Of a stretch of DNA of 64,000 bases, positions 50,516 through 59,951 are shown piece by piece (position 1 is the first letter of the stretch; every line of letters begins with the position of its first letter). Below the pieces are notes generated by a model. The model did no database searches. It saw only the letters and a program-made list of their open reading frames with translations, and was not told where the DNA came from. The position numbers and the translations under genes were made by a program. Source of the stretch: Azoarcus sp. CIB (lineage in GTDB: Bacteria > Pseudomonadota > Gammaproteobacteria > Burkholderiales > Rhodocyclaceae); assembly GCF_001190925.1 (NCBI RefSeq), contig NZ_CP011072.1:4030001-4094000 (forward strand). The letters are read 5' to 3'.

Positions 50516-50523
50516 ATTATACT
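50516..50523. promoter_or_regulatory. Back-to-back -10 boxes between the ACP and ligase genes
   Basis: TATACT on the plus strand (50518-50523) and a perfect TATAAT on the minus strand (50521-50516) overlap in the 153-base divergent gap. No matching -35 boxes were found on either side. The region probably holds promoters for both genes. Confidence 0.35.
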
Positions 50524-50593
50524 TCCGGTCTGCACTCGCCCGCCTCGCTTCGCCGCGATAAAGAATGCGCAACGCCGAGCCAAGACTACCGCA

Positions 50594-52195
50594 ATGATGC
50601 CGACCGCCCTGCTCCACGACCTGATCCGCGCCGCCGTCGCACGCAATCCCGCGCAGGCGGCACTGAGCCGCAGCGCACAAACCTTATCCTACGCGGAACT
50701 CGACGCGCAATGCGACGCGTTCGCGGCGGGACTGCTCGGACTGGGCCTCGCACGGGCCGAACGGGTCGCGATCTACCTCGAAAAACGCGTCGAGTTCGTC
50801 GCCGCCGCCTTCGGGACGAGCACCGCCGGCGGCGTGTTCGTGCCGATCAATCCGCTGCTGAAGGGCGAACAGGCCGGGCATATCCTGCGCGACTGCAACG
50901 TGCGCGTGCTGGTCACGAGCGCCGAGCGCCTGCCGCTGTTGCAATCGGTGCTCGCGCAGTGCCACGACCTGCGCCAGATCGTGCTGGTCGGCACTCCGGC
51001 GGAGCTGCCAACGGTAGAAGGCGCGACCGTGCATCGCTGGAGCGATCTTGCGACCGCCCCCGCACGCAGCGGACACCGCGTGATCGACACCGACATGGCG
51101 GCGATCCTGTACACCTCGGGCAGCACCGGGCGCCCCAAGGGTGTGGTGCTGTCCCATCGCAACCTCATCACCGGCGCGCGCAGCGTTGCGCAGTACCTCG
51201 AGAACCATGCCGGCGACACCCTGCTCGCGGCGCTGCCGCTGTCCTTCGATGCCGGCTTCTCGCAACTCACGACGGCCTTCCACGCCGGCGCGCGCGCGGT
51301 GCTGATCGACTACCTGCTGCCGCGCGACGTGCTCAACGCGGTCGTGCGCGAGCGGGTGACCGGGCTCACCGCGGTGCCGCCGCTGTGGATCCAGCTCGCG
51401 GGACTCGAATGGCCGGAGTCGGTCGCCGAGCACCTGCGCTACATCGCCAACACCGGCGGACGCATGCCCTTCGAGACGCTGAAGACGCTGCGCACGAAAC
51501 TGCCGCGCACCCGCCCCTTCCTGATGTACGGGCTCACCGAAGCCTTCCGCGCCACCTACCTGCCGCCCGAGGAGGTCGACCGCCGTCCCGACTCGATCGG
51601 CAAGGCGATCCCGAACGCCGAGGTGCTGGTGCTGCGCGAGGATGGCAGCGAATGCGCGCCGAACGAACCCGGCGAACTGGTGCAGCGCGGCGCACTGGTC
51701 GGCATGGGCTACTGGAACGACGCGGAAAAGACTGCCGAGCGCTACAAGCCGCTGCCCGCCGGCGTCGGCGGACGTGATGCCGGACTGATGATCCCCGAGA
51801 TCGCCGTGTTCTCGGGAGATACCGTGCGCCGCGACGAGGATGGCTTCCTGTACTTCATCGGCCGGCGCGACGAGATGATGAAGACGTCTGGCTACCGCGT
51901 GAGCCCCACGGAGGTCGAGGAAATCGTCTATGGCACGGGCCGCGTCGGCGAGTGCGTCGCCTTCGGGCTGCCGCATCCGGCGCTCGGACAGGCGATCTGC
52001 GTCGTCGCCACGCCCGCCCCGGGAACGACGCTGGACACGACGGCGCTGCTCGCCGACTGTCGCAGCCGCATGCCGGCGTACATGGTGCCCGCGCGTATCG
52101 AGGTACGCAGCGGCCCGCTGCCGCGCAACCCCAACGGCAAGATCGACCGCAAGCTGCTTGCCTCCGAAACCCAGCAACAGGAATCCGCGCAGTGA
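50594..52195 (+). CDS. Acyl-CoA ligase (AMP-forming), exosortase A system-associated type
   Basis: A 533-residue ANL-superfamily ligase. The P-loop YTSGSTGRPKGVV lies near residue 171, the A5 motif YGLTEAFRATYLP near 310, the A7 motif SGDTVRRDEDGFLYFIGRRDEMMKTSG near 412, and the A10 lysine in NPNGKIDRKLL at the end. From memory it resembles TIGR03098, found with ACP and PLP decarboxylase in exosortase A loci, where it may charge the ACP. The ATG at 50594 is used; ATG at 50597 is an equal choice. Its stop overlaps the decarboxylase start (GTGA). Confidence 0.88.
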   Translation: MMPTALLHDLIRAAVARNPAQAALSRSAQTLSYAELDAQCDAFAAGLLGLGLARAERVAIYLEKRVEFVAAAFGTSTAGGVFVPINPLLKGEQAGHILRDCNVRVLVTSAERLPLLQSVLAQCHDLRQIVLVGTPAELPTVEGATVHRWSDLATAPARSGHRVIDTDMAAILYTSGSTGRPKGVVLSHRNLITGARSVAQYLENHAGDTLLAALPLSFDAGFSQLTTAFHAGARAVLIDYLLPRDVLNAVVRERVTGLTAVPPLWIQLAGLEWPESVAEHLRYIANTGGRMPFETLKTLRTKLPRTRPFLMYGLTEAFRATYLPPEEVDRRPDSIGKAIPNAEVLVLREDGSECAPNEPGELVQRGALVGMGYWNDAEKTAERYKPLPAGVGGRDAGLMIPEIAVFSGDTVRRDEDGFLYFIGRRDEMMKTSGYRVSPTEVEEIVYGTGRVGECVAFGLPHPALGQAICVVATPAPGTTLDTTALLADCRSRMPAYMVPARIEVRSGPLPRNPNGKIDRKLLASETQQQESAQ

Positions 52196-53445
52196 ACACC
52201 GCCGCCAAATCTGCTTCCGCCGCCCCCGTTCACGCACCGATGTCGCAGTTCCCGATCCGCAACGGCGAACTGATCGTCGGCGGCGTGCCGCTCACGCGCC
52301 TGGCGGCGCGCGTCGGACAGACACCGTTCTACGCCTACGACCGGCACCTGCTGGGCGCACGCGTGGGCGAACTGCGGGACGCGCTGCCCGATGCGATCGA
52401 CCTCCACTATGCCGTGAAGGCAAACCCGATGCCCGCGCTGGTCGGGTTCATGGCCGAACTCGTCGACGGCCTCGACGTGGCGTCCGCAGGCGAGTTGCGC
52501 GTGGCGCTCGACGCCGGCTGCCCGCCCGCCGACATCAGCTTCGCCGGCCCCGGCAAGCGCGACACCGAGCTCGAGCAGGCGGTCGCGGCCGGCGTGCTGC
52601 TGAACGTCGAATCGGCGGGCGAGCTGCGTCGGCTTGCGGACATCTCCGCCCGCCTCGGCTGGCCGGCGCGAGTCGCCCTGCGCGTGAATCCGGACTTCGA
52701 ACTCAAGAGCTCGGGCATGAAGATGGGCGGTGGCCCCAAGCCCTTCGGTGTCGATGCCGAGGCGGCGCCGGAGCTCCTCGCCGAGCTCGGACGGCTCGGG
52801 CTCGCCTTCGAGGGCTTCCACCTCTTCGCGGGCTCGCAGAACCTGCGCGCGGAGGCGATCGTCGAAGCGCAACAGAAGAGCTTCGAGCTCGCGTTGCGCC
52901 TCGCCGACGCAGCGCCTGCGCCGGTGCGCGTGCTGAACCTCGGCGGAGGCTTCGGAATCCCCTACTTTCCCGGCGAAACGCGCTTGGATCTTGCCCCGAT
53001 CGGCGCGAATCTCGCCGAAACCGCGCATGCAGCGGAAAGCCGGATGCCGGACGCGACGCTCGTCATCGAACTGGGGCGCTATCTCGTCGGCGAGGCGGGC
53101 GTCTACGTCAGCCGCGTCGTCGACCGCAAGGTGTCACGCGGGCAGGTCTTCCTCGTGTGCGACGGCGGCCTGCACCACCACCTCTCGGCCTCGGGCAATT
53201 TCGGCCAGGTCATCCGCAAGAACTATCCGACGGCGATCGGCAACCGCGCGGACGCGCCCGCCTCCACGGTGTCGACGGCGGTCGGTCCCCTGTGCACCCC
53301 GCTCGATCTCCTGGCGGAGCGCATGCCTCTGCCGGAAGCGCAGGTCGGCGATCTCGTCGTGATCTTCCAGTCCGGCGCCTACGGCGCGAGCGCCAGCCCG
53401 CAGGCCTTCCTCGGGCATCCGCCGGTGGTCGAGGTGCTGGTCTAG
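52192..53445 (+). CDS. PLP-dependent decarboxylase, exosortase A system-associated type
   Basis: A 417-residue fold-type III PLP enzyme of the alanine racemase/ornithine-DAP decarboxylase group. The PLP lysine is in HYAVKANPMPAL near residue 70, the phosphate-binding GGG is in LNLGGGFGIPYFPGE near 252, and the dimer-site motif is SGAYGASASPQ near 397. From memory it matches TIGR03099, whose substrate is unproven; an amino acid attached to the neighbouring ACP is an attractive idea. The GTG at 52192 overlaps the ligase TGA. Its TAG shares a CTAG with the convergent next gene. Confidence 0.88.
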   Translation: MNTAAKSASAAPVHAPMSQFPIRNGELIVGGVPLTRLAARVGQTPFYAYDRHLLGARVGELRDALPDAIDLHYAVKANPMPALVGFMAELVDGLDVASAGELRVALDAGCPPADISFAGPGKRDTELEQAVAAGVLLNVESAGELRRLADISARLGWPARVALRVNPDFELKSSGMKMGGGPKPFGVDAEAAPELLAELGRLGLAFEGFHLFAGSQNLRAEAIVEAQQKSFELALRLADAAPAPVRVLNLGGGFGIPYFPGETRLDLAPIGANLAETAHAAESRMPDATLVIELGRYLVGEAGVYVSRVVDRKVSRGQVFLVCDGGLHHHLSASGNFGQVIRKNYPTAIGNRADAPASTVSTAVGPLCTPLDLLAERMPLPEAQVGDLVVIFQSGAYGASASPQAFLGHPPVVEVLV

Positions 53446-53855
53446 CAGGGCCCCTGGCCTGGGCGGATGGTAACGACGAGGTCCTCCGTCCCACTGCACA
53501 GGCTGTAGCTGGCATTCTGGACGATCGTGTGCACCTTGTACGTGTAGTTCTGGCCCCGACCGTAGTCGTAGCGAACCTGGGTGCCGGCGCCGTTGCCCGT
53601 CACCATCCAGGTACCCACCTGCTTGCTCGGATCGACCTTGTCGTTCGGCCCCATCTTGTAGTCGATCAGAGCGCCCCCCGCCTGGTGATATTCCTGCCAT
53701 CGGTCGGTGCCGCGCAATGCGCAGAGTGTCTTGCCCTGCAGAAGCGTCGTCAACGTGGTGGCACCGGTGACCTGGGAAGCCGCCGTACACGCGGCGCCGG
53801 CGGTAGTGGGCATCAACGCAAACGACAGGACGGCAGCGGCTAGCAGGCACTTCAT
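53442..53855 (-). CDS. Hypothetical secreted protein with four cysteines
   Basis: Not recognised. The 137-residue protein has a clear signal peptide (about 1-21, MKCLLAAAVLSFALMPTTAGA) and a mature part with four cysteines, the last being the final residue. That suggests two disulfides and periplasmic or extracellular location. The body, with YDYGRGQNYTYKVHTIVQ, looks like a small beta-rich domain. It is convergent with the decarboxylase gene and the stops overlap by four bases. It could be a stray gene inside the polysaccharide locus or a small cell-surface protein. Confidence 0.74.
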   Translation of the reverse strand: MKCLLAAAVLSFALMPTTAGAACTAASQVTGATTLTTLLQGKTLCALRGTDRWQEYHQAGGALIDYKMGPNDKVDPSKQVGTWMVTGNGAGTQVRYDYGRGQNYTYKVHTIVQNASYSLCSGTEDLVVTIRPGQGPC

Positions 53856-54077
53856 GACGATCCTCCGGAAACGAATGCGGCCCGATCGGCGGGTCGCGGC
53901 AGGGAAAGAACGAAATCAGTCTAGACCCACATTTCGTGCCGCGCTTGCGTGATATCCAACACGCGTGCATTCAGTCACATTGATTGTCCGCGTCGCCCCG
54001 CATCACATAATAGGGCTCTGCCTTGACGCGGCGACAGTGGCGCCCGCCCCTGCGCCAGCCCTCCGCCGGAGCACGCC

Positions 54078-57000
54078 TTGTCAGCTTCTGCCCCTGTCGT
54101 CGCGCAAAATCGCCATGCCGCAGCGACGCTCGCATGGGCGCTCTTCATAGTCTACGGAAGCCTCGTCCCGCTCGACTTCCGTCCGCACCCGGACGCCTGG
54201 CAGGCCTTTCTCGCCACTCCCTACCTTTCGCTCGGCGTCGGATCACGCGCCGACTGGGTCGCGAACATCCTGCTTTACCTGCTGCTGGCGTACTTCGCGA
54301 CCGGCGCAATCCAGGCGAACCAACGGAGCCCGCGAATCTTCAGGCTTGCGGGCGCCCTGGGTGCGTGTCTTGCGCTCGCCCTGGGAATCGAGTTCCTGCA
54401 GCTCTACTTTCCCCCGCGCACCGTTTCACTCAATGACCTCATTGCTGAATTCCTCGGCACCGGACTGGGTTGTGCACTGTGGTTCGCGTCGGGGCGTCGA
54501 TTCGCGGCGATGTGGGCACGCTTCGTCGGCGGCGGCACGCATAGCCTTCGCGCCCTGCTCGCGCTCTACGCCAGCGGCTACCTGGCGTTCAGCCTCTTCC
54601 CCTACGACTTTCTCGTTTCCGCCACGGAGCTCACCGCCAAGTTGGCCAACGTCGGGGCCATCGCCTTCGGCCCCACCGCCAGTTGCGGCGCGGGCCTGAG
54701 CTGCGCAACCAAGCTGGTCGCCGAGGCCGTGCTGGTGATGCCGTTCGGTGCGCTGTTGGTGATCGGTGCGGGTACGCCGCAAGCGCGGCGGGCAGGCGCA
54801 TTCGCGGGTCTTGCCTTGGGGATCTGTCTCGGCCTGGCGATCGAACTCCTCCAGATCCTGCTCGCGTCGGGCACGACTCAAGGGATATCCGTGCTCACGC
54901 GCGGACTCGGCGTGGCGTGGGGTGCAGCCCTTGCGCGCAGCGCCATCGCGGGCGGACTACGGATCGAACCAGGCGCTACCCGGCGCGTGGTGATCCTCGC
55001 CGTGCCACTTTACCTCCTCCTGGCGCTCGCACTGAACGACGTGCTGCCCCTGCGCCTCCAGCCGCTCTGGGCTGCAAGTGAAAAGCTCGCCGAGCTGCGC
55101 TTCCTGCCCTTCTACTACCACTACTACACTTCCGAAACCGCTGCCGTGCGCAGCGTGCTGGCGATTGCCGGGAGCTATGCACCGATCGGCCTCGCGGCCG
55201 CGCTCGCGTTTCCGGGCAGGCGGCACGCGGTCTGGGCTGCGATCCTGCTTGCGATCGCCTTATGCCTCGGCATCGAAACCCTGAAACTCTTTACCGCCGG
55301 TAAGCACCCCGATCCGACCAATCTCCTGATCGCAGCGACAAGCGTGTGGCTCACCCAATTACTGGCAAGCCGGGTGCTACGCCGCGTGCAGGACGCAAGC
55401 ACGACAACCGCGCGACCTCCCCCCCGCCGGCCCGCGACCCTGCGGCGGCTCGCCTGGGGGGTCGCGCTACCCGTCGCTGCGCTCGGCGTCGTAGTCGCCG
55501 CGACCCGCCCTCCTGCATCCTGGTCGCCCAGTGACAACGGAGCCCACACCACCTTCCCTCCGCCCGCGGCCCTGCCGGCCGTGTCGCTGCCCGGCTTCCG
55601 CGAGCCCCATCCCCGGCTTCCGCACCCGTCGGCGACCGATCTGTCGCAACTCGCGGCGCACAATCCGGGCTATGTCGCGGCCCGGCGCAATGCTGCAGGC
55701 GGAGGCAAAGGCCCGGTCGATGCCGTCGCCTTCACCGCCCTCGCCGAACCCGGCAGCCAGGACCTCGGCCTGCTGCACCGCCGTCTGATGGAAATGCGCT
55801 TCACCGACCGCGGCGACGACCAGGTCAAGGCGCTGGCGCTCGCCTACGACTGGCTGCACGCCCAGTGGAGCTACGCCGAACGCATCGCGCTCCAGGACAA
55901 GCTCGGCGAGGGCTGCCAGTACGTCATCGACTTCATCCGCCGCGAACGCCTCTCGCCGTACAACGCGATCCTCTACAACAGTCCACTTCAGGCGCTGATG
56001 GCCTGCTCCATTGCGCTGTACCGCGAACACCCGCGCGGGGACGCCTTCATGTCCTTCACGCACGACCTGTGGACGCTTCGCGTGCTGCCGGTGTGGCGTC
56101 AGGTCTTCGGCACGCACGGCGGCTGGCACGAAGGCGGCGAATACGTCGCGGTCGGCATCGGCCAAGCCGTCTACACGCTGCCGGCGATGTGGCTCGCCGC
56201 GACCGGCGACGACCTCTTCGCGTCCGAAGCCGGGCTGCGCGGCTTCCTCGACTTCCTCGTCTATCGAATGCGCCCGGACCGCACCCAGTTCCGCTGGGGC
56301 GATGCGACCAACCTGCAGCGGCACCCGCCCGACGCCGCGCCGCTCGCGCTGCACTACCGCCACGCCGCGGCCTACAGCCTTGCCGCAATGCCTGGGGCTC
56401 CGACGCCCACCGGCTGGCCTTGGGGTCCGCTCTCCGACACGACTCTTAGCGATCCGCGCGCAGTCACGACGCTCCCCCTTTCGCGCCGCTTCGACGGCAT
56501 CGGCATGGTTGTCGCCCGCAGCGACTGGACACCCGATGCCACCTACGTCACGTTCAAGGCCGGTGACAACTTCTGGTCCCACACCCATCTGGACCAAGGT
56601 GCCTTCACGATCGACAAGGGCGGGCCTCTCGCGATCGACAGCGGCATCTACGGCCCGCGCTACGGCTCGGACCACCACATGAACTACGCCTATCAGACAA
56701 TCGCCCACAACACGATCACGGTCACCGACCCGCAAGACCACGCGCCGCTACCCGGAGCGGAAGGCCCCCGCCCCATCGCCAACGACGGCGGCCAGCGCCG
56801 CATTGGCTCGGGATGGGGCTTTACGCCCGGCCCCATCGACCGCGCCGAATGGGAACGCGAACGCGAGCTCTACCACACCGGAAAGATCGCGCACTACCTC
56901 GAACAGGACGGGCTCACCGTCGCCGTCGCCGACCTCACCCCCGCCTACACCAACGCCCGCTCCGGCAAGGGCCAGCCCTCCGACCGCAGCCGCCGCGTCG

Positions 57001-57662
57001 AACGTGCATGGCGGGTGTTCGGCTACGACCGGATCGACGATGTCGTCGTGGTCTACGACGACATCCGCGCTACAGACCCCACCTTCCGCAAGCGCTGGCT
57101 GCTCCACACGGTCGACGCGCCACAACTCGGCGACGCAAACTTCCTCGTCACAATCCCGCCGCAGGCCGCCAGCGGGCGTGGCGGCGGACGCCTCGACGGA
57201 CGCATCCTGCTGCCGCAGGGGGCGCACCTGCTGCCCATCGGCGGGCGCGGATTCGAGTTCCTCGTCGACGGCCGCAACTACGACGAAGGCGCCACGCTCA
57301 ACGCCGCTCCGCAACCGGGAAGCGCCACCCCCGAAGCCGGCCGGTGGCGCATCGAGATCACACCCGCGCGCGAAGCCCGCGACGACCAGTTCCTCGTCGT
57401 CATGCTGCCCACGCACATCGACGCCCAGCCGCAACACCGCGTCCGGCTCCTGCGCGAAGGCGCCGACGTCGGCTGCGAGATCATTGGCCCGCAGCGCACC
57501 ACGCGATGGTGGTTCACCCCGGGCCGGACCGACGTGCGCATCGAGATCGAGCGCGACGGCGCCGTCACGACACACCGCCTGCGCAGCGAATACCCCGCCC
57601 CAGCCTCACCCGAGCACGGCTGGGCAAGCAGGCTGCGCGCGGCGCTGGGATTCGATCGCTGA
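54078..57662 (+). CDS. VanZ-type membrane domains fused to heparinase II/III-like lyase
   Basis: A 1194-residue fusion. Residues about 12-440 are multi-pass membrane segments containing two or three VanZ-like repeats (YGSLVPLDFRP near 25, FSLFPYDFLVS near 173, then a block with FYYHYYTSE near 345), followed by another helix near 455. Residues about 500-1190 are a soluble heparinase II/III or alginate-lyase-like part with FWSHTHLDQGAFTIDKGG near 831, AHNTITV near 876 and a beta-rich C-terminus. The catalytic His-Asp-type region is visible. The domain pair suggests a membrane-held polysaccharide lyase trimming its own polymer. The TTG start at 54078 has CGGAG upstream. Confidence 0.83.
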   Translation: MSASAPVVAQNRHAAATLAWALFIVYGSLVPLDFRPHPDAWQAFLATPYLSLGVGSRADWVANILLYLLLAYFATGAIQANQRSPRIFRLAGALGACLALALGIEFLQLYFPPRTVSLNDLIAEFLGTGLGCALWFASGRRFAAMWARFVGGGTHSLRALLALYASGYLAFSLFPYDFLVSATELTAKLANVGAIAFGPTASCGAGLSCATKLVAEAVLVMPFGALLVIGAGTPQARRAGAFAGLALGICLGLAIELLQILLASGTTQGISVLTRGLGVAWGAALARSAIAGGLRIEPGATRRVVILAVPLYLLLALALNDVLPLRLQPLWAASEKLAELRFLPFYYHYYTSETAAVRSVLAIAGSYAPIGLAAALAFPGRRHAVWAAILLAIALCLGIETLKLFTAGKHPDPTNLLIAATSVWLTQLLASRVLRRVQDASTTTARPPPRRPATLRRLAWGVALPVAALGVVVAATRPPASWSPSDNGAHTTFPPPAALPAVSLPGFREPHPRLPHPSATDLSQLAAHNPGYVAARRNAAGGGKGPVDAVAFTALAEPGSQDLGLLHRRLMEMRFTDRGDDQVKALALAYDWLHAQWSYAERIALQDKLGEGCQYVIDFIRRERLSPYNAILYNSPLQALMACSIALYREHPRGDAFMSFTHDLWTLRVLPVWRQVFGTHGGWHEGGEYVAVGIGQAVYTLPAMWLAATGDDLFASEAGLRGFLDFLVYRMRPDRTQFRWGDATNLQRHPPDAAPLALHYRHAAAYSLAAMPGAPTPTGWPWGPLSDTTLSDPRAVTTLPLSRRFDGIGMVVARSDWTPDATYVTFKAGDNFWSHTHLDQGAFTIDKGGPLAIDSGIYGPRYGSDHHMNYAYQTIAHNTITVTDPQDHAPLPGAEGPRPIANDGGQRRIGSGWGFTPGPIDRAEWERERELYHTGKIAHYLEQDGLTVAVADLTPAYTNARSGKGQPSDRSRRVERAWRVFGYDRIDDVVVVYDDIRATDPTFRKRWLLHTVDAPQLGDANFLVTIPPQAASGRGGGRLDGRILLPQGAHLLPIGGRGFEFLVDGRNYDEGATLNAAPQPGSATPEAGRWRIEITPAREARDDQFLVVMLPTHIDAQPQHRVRLLREGADVGCEIIGPQRTTRWWFTPGRTDVRIEIERDGAVTTHRLRSEYPAPASPEHGWASRLRAALGFDR

Positions 57663-57829
57663 ATTGCCGCACCGCCGCAGCGAAGGCACGGTGACAGTGC
57701 GAAATTTCACCGATCCGCCCTGACATCCCTGCCAGAATCGGGACTGCCATAGCCGTGCGGCCCCGCACGGCAGCCGCACGCCGATGCTCATCAGCTGGAA
57801 TGGGGTTTCACCCGGAGTTGATTGAATCC

Positions 57830-58645
57830 ATGAATGGCCTGACGAACCTCTACAGCTACCGCGAGCTGATCGCGGCGCTTGCATGGAAGAACATCGCGGT
57901 GCGGTACAAGCAGTCCTACATGGGCATCCTGTGGGCGGTGCTCAAGCCCGTTGTGCTGGTAATCATCTTCGTCATCCTGCGCAGCATCGTCGGCATCGAC
58001 AGCGGCACCATCCCCTATCCCGTGCTGACTTATTGCGCCCTCACGATCTGGATCTTCTTCCAGGAGTCGGCCTCGGAAGGGGTCAACAGCGTGGTCGGCA
58101 ACACCAACCTCATCCGCAAGATCTACTTCCCCCGCGAAGTCTTCCCGCTGACGAGCGTCGTCACCAAGCTCGTCGAGCTGTGCATCGGCCTCGTGATCCT
58201 CGCCGGCCTGATGGCTTGGTACGGGATGGCGCCCAACTGGCAGATGCTATGGATCCCCGTGCTGGTGCTGTACGCGGTTCTTGCCGCGCTCACCATCGCC
58301 TTCGTCGGGGCCGCGCTCAATGTCTATTACCGCGACATCGCGGCGGCTCTTCCCGTGCTGTTGTCGCTGATGATGTACATGTCGCCGGTGATCTACCCGC
58401 TGCAACTCGTCAAGGACAAGCTCCTCGTTCAACACGCAGGCGGCGATTGGTCGCAAGCGCTCTATCTCGTCTTCACGCTCAATCCGTTGGCCGGGCTGAT
58501 CGACGCATTCCAGAACGTCACGCTGCGCGGACTGCCGCCCGACGCCGAAGCGATCCTGCCGGGCCTTGTGCTGACGCTCGGGCTGCTGCCGTTCAGCTAT
58601 CTGTACTTCAAGCGCGCTGAAGCGTATTTCGCGGACGTGATCTGA
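57830..58645 (+). CDS. wzm: Polysaccharide ABC exporter permease (Wzm-type)
   Basis: A 271-residue ABC-2 permease. It has the N-terminal YSYRELIAALAWKNIAVRYKQSYMGILWAVLKP, the hallmark of O-antigen and capsule exporters, six membrane segments, and the extracellular-side helix before VSEP-like regions such as IYFPREVFPL. It exports a finished glycan in one step with the next gene's ATPase. The start is uncertain: ATG at 57830 has GGAG 12 bases upstream, and ATG at 57800 would add ten residues. The stop is two bases before the ATPase gene. Confidence 0.9.
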   Translation: MNGLTNLYSYRELIAALAWKNIAVRYKQSYMGILWAVLKPVVLVIIFVILRSIVGIDSGTIPYPVLTYCALTIWIFFQESASEGVNSVVGNTNLIRKIYFPREVFPLTSVVTKLVELCIGLVILAGLMAWYGMAPNWQMLWIPVLVLYAVLAALTIAFVGAALNVYYRDIAAALPVLLSLMMYMSPVIYPLQLVKDKLLVQHAGGDWSQALYLVFTLNPLAGLIDAFQNVTLRGLPPDAEAILPGLVLTLGLLPFSYLYFKRAEAYFADVI

Positions 58646-58647
58646 CC

Positions 58648-59904
58648 ATGCCGATCATCGAAGTCGATCACGTCACGAAGGAATTCCGGCTGGGGCAGCT
58701 CACGAGCCTCAAACAAAGTGCGCTCAATGCCCTGAACCGCCTTACCGGCCGGCCCGTAGAACAGCGTCAGCCGTTCAAGGCCCTCGACGACGTCACCTTC
58801 TCCGTCGAACAGGGCGAAGTGCTTGGAATCATCGGCCACAACGGCGCCGGCAAGAGCACGCTGCTGAAACTGCTCGCCAACATCTCGAAGCCGACGGCAG
58901 GGCGGATTGCCGTAAGGGGCAAGGTCGCACCGCTGATCGAAGTCGGCGCCGGCTTGGTCGCCGACCTGACCGGCCGCGAAAACATCTACCTGAACGGCGC
59001 GATCCTAGGCATTCCGAAAGCCGAAATCCGCCGCAAGTTCGACGAAATCGTCGCCTTCGCCGAACTGGAGCAGTTCATCGATACGCCGATCAAGCGCTAC
59101 AGCTCGGGCATGCAGGTGCGGCTCGGGTTTGCGGTCGCCACCAGCGTCGAATCCGACATCCTGATCGTGGATGAAGTATTGGCGGTAGGCGACCTGGCGT
59201 TCCAGCGGAAGTGTTTTGACCGGATGGAGGATCTGATCAAGTTCCAAGGGAACACGATTCTCGTCGTGAGCCACAATATCAGACAGATAGAACGCATGTG
59301 CAAGAGAGTCCTACTTCTCGACCATGGCCATCTAATTGCGGACGACGACCCGAAAGTTGTCTGCGATGAATTCTATGCCCGAAGTCAGTCGAAAATCGCA
59401 GAAACATCAGCCTCAAGATCTGCCCATCGAGGACGCGTCGAATCAACAGGTGAAATCGACCTGTTAGAAATGTCGATCGAGGATGCAAATGGCAAAACTC
59501 TCGACCAAGTAACGACAGGTTCAACGTTCTCAATTCACCTTAGACTGCGGTGCCATGAGAGAGCCGAGAACATCACGATTGGTCTAGGAGTGCACACAAC
59601 CGACTTTGTGTACCTCACGACCCACAACAGCGAAATAACCCAGTCGCGTGTCGATCTAGGCGCCGGCGATCACGACATCTATCTGAGAATAAGCCACTTT
59701 CCCTTGCTCCCAGGCCTCTATATGTGGCGAATGGGTATAACCTGCGGCGATACCTATCGGACAGCTTTTTATGGAGAGAACCTCCTGAGCATCTCTGTCC
59801 TCAAACCACACGAAAGGCATGTTCCGGCTTCCATGCGCGACGGCTTCTTTGCGTTGGACGGCGTATGGGAATTCGCATCACACCCCGAAAGCTCCGTCAC
59901 ATAG
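58648..59904 (+). CDS. wzt: Polysaccharide ABC exporter ATPase with Wzt-type C-terminal domain
   Basis: A 418-residue ATPase. The nucleotide-binding half (about 1-235) has Walker A GHNGAGKST near 68, the signature YSSGMQVRLGFAVA near 150 and Walker B DILIVDEVLAVGD near 170. The C-terminal half (about 270-400) is a Wzt-type beta-sandwich that recognises the modified non-reducing end of the glycan: GLGVHTTDFVYLTTHN and LLPGLYMWRMGIT. So polymer length is probably set by a terminal modification, possibly by the methyltransferase next door. The base composition drops to AT-rich inside this gene from about 59250. Confidence 0.95.
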   Translation: MPIIEVDHVTKEFRLGQLTSLKQSALNALNRLTGRPVEQRQPFKALDDVTFSVEQGEVLGIIGHNGAGKSTLLKLLANISKPTAGRIAVRGKVAPLIEVGAGLVADLTGRENIYLNGAILGIPKAEIRRKFDEIVAFAELEQFIDTPIKRYSSGMQVRLGFAVATSVESDILIVDEVLAVGDLAFQRKCFDRMEDLIKFQGNTILVVSHNIRQIERMCKRVLLLDHGHLIADDDPKVVCDEFYARSQSKIAETSASRSAHRGRVESTGEIDLLEMSIEDANGKTLDQVTTGSTFSIHLRLRCHERAENITIGLGVHTTDFVYLTTHNSEITQSRVDLGAGDHDIYLRISHFPLLPGLYMWRMGITCGDTYRTAFYGENLLSISVLKPHERHVPASMRDGFFALDGVWEFASHPESSVT

Positions 59905-59951
59905 CCACATATAAGGTGGCTCATAAATTGACGACCGAGAGCGCACAAGCC

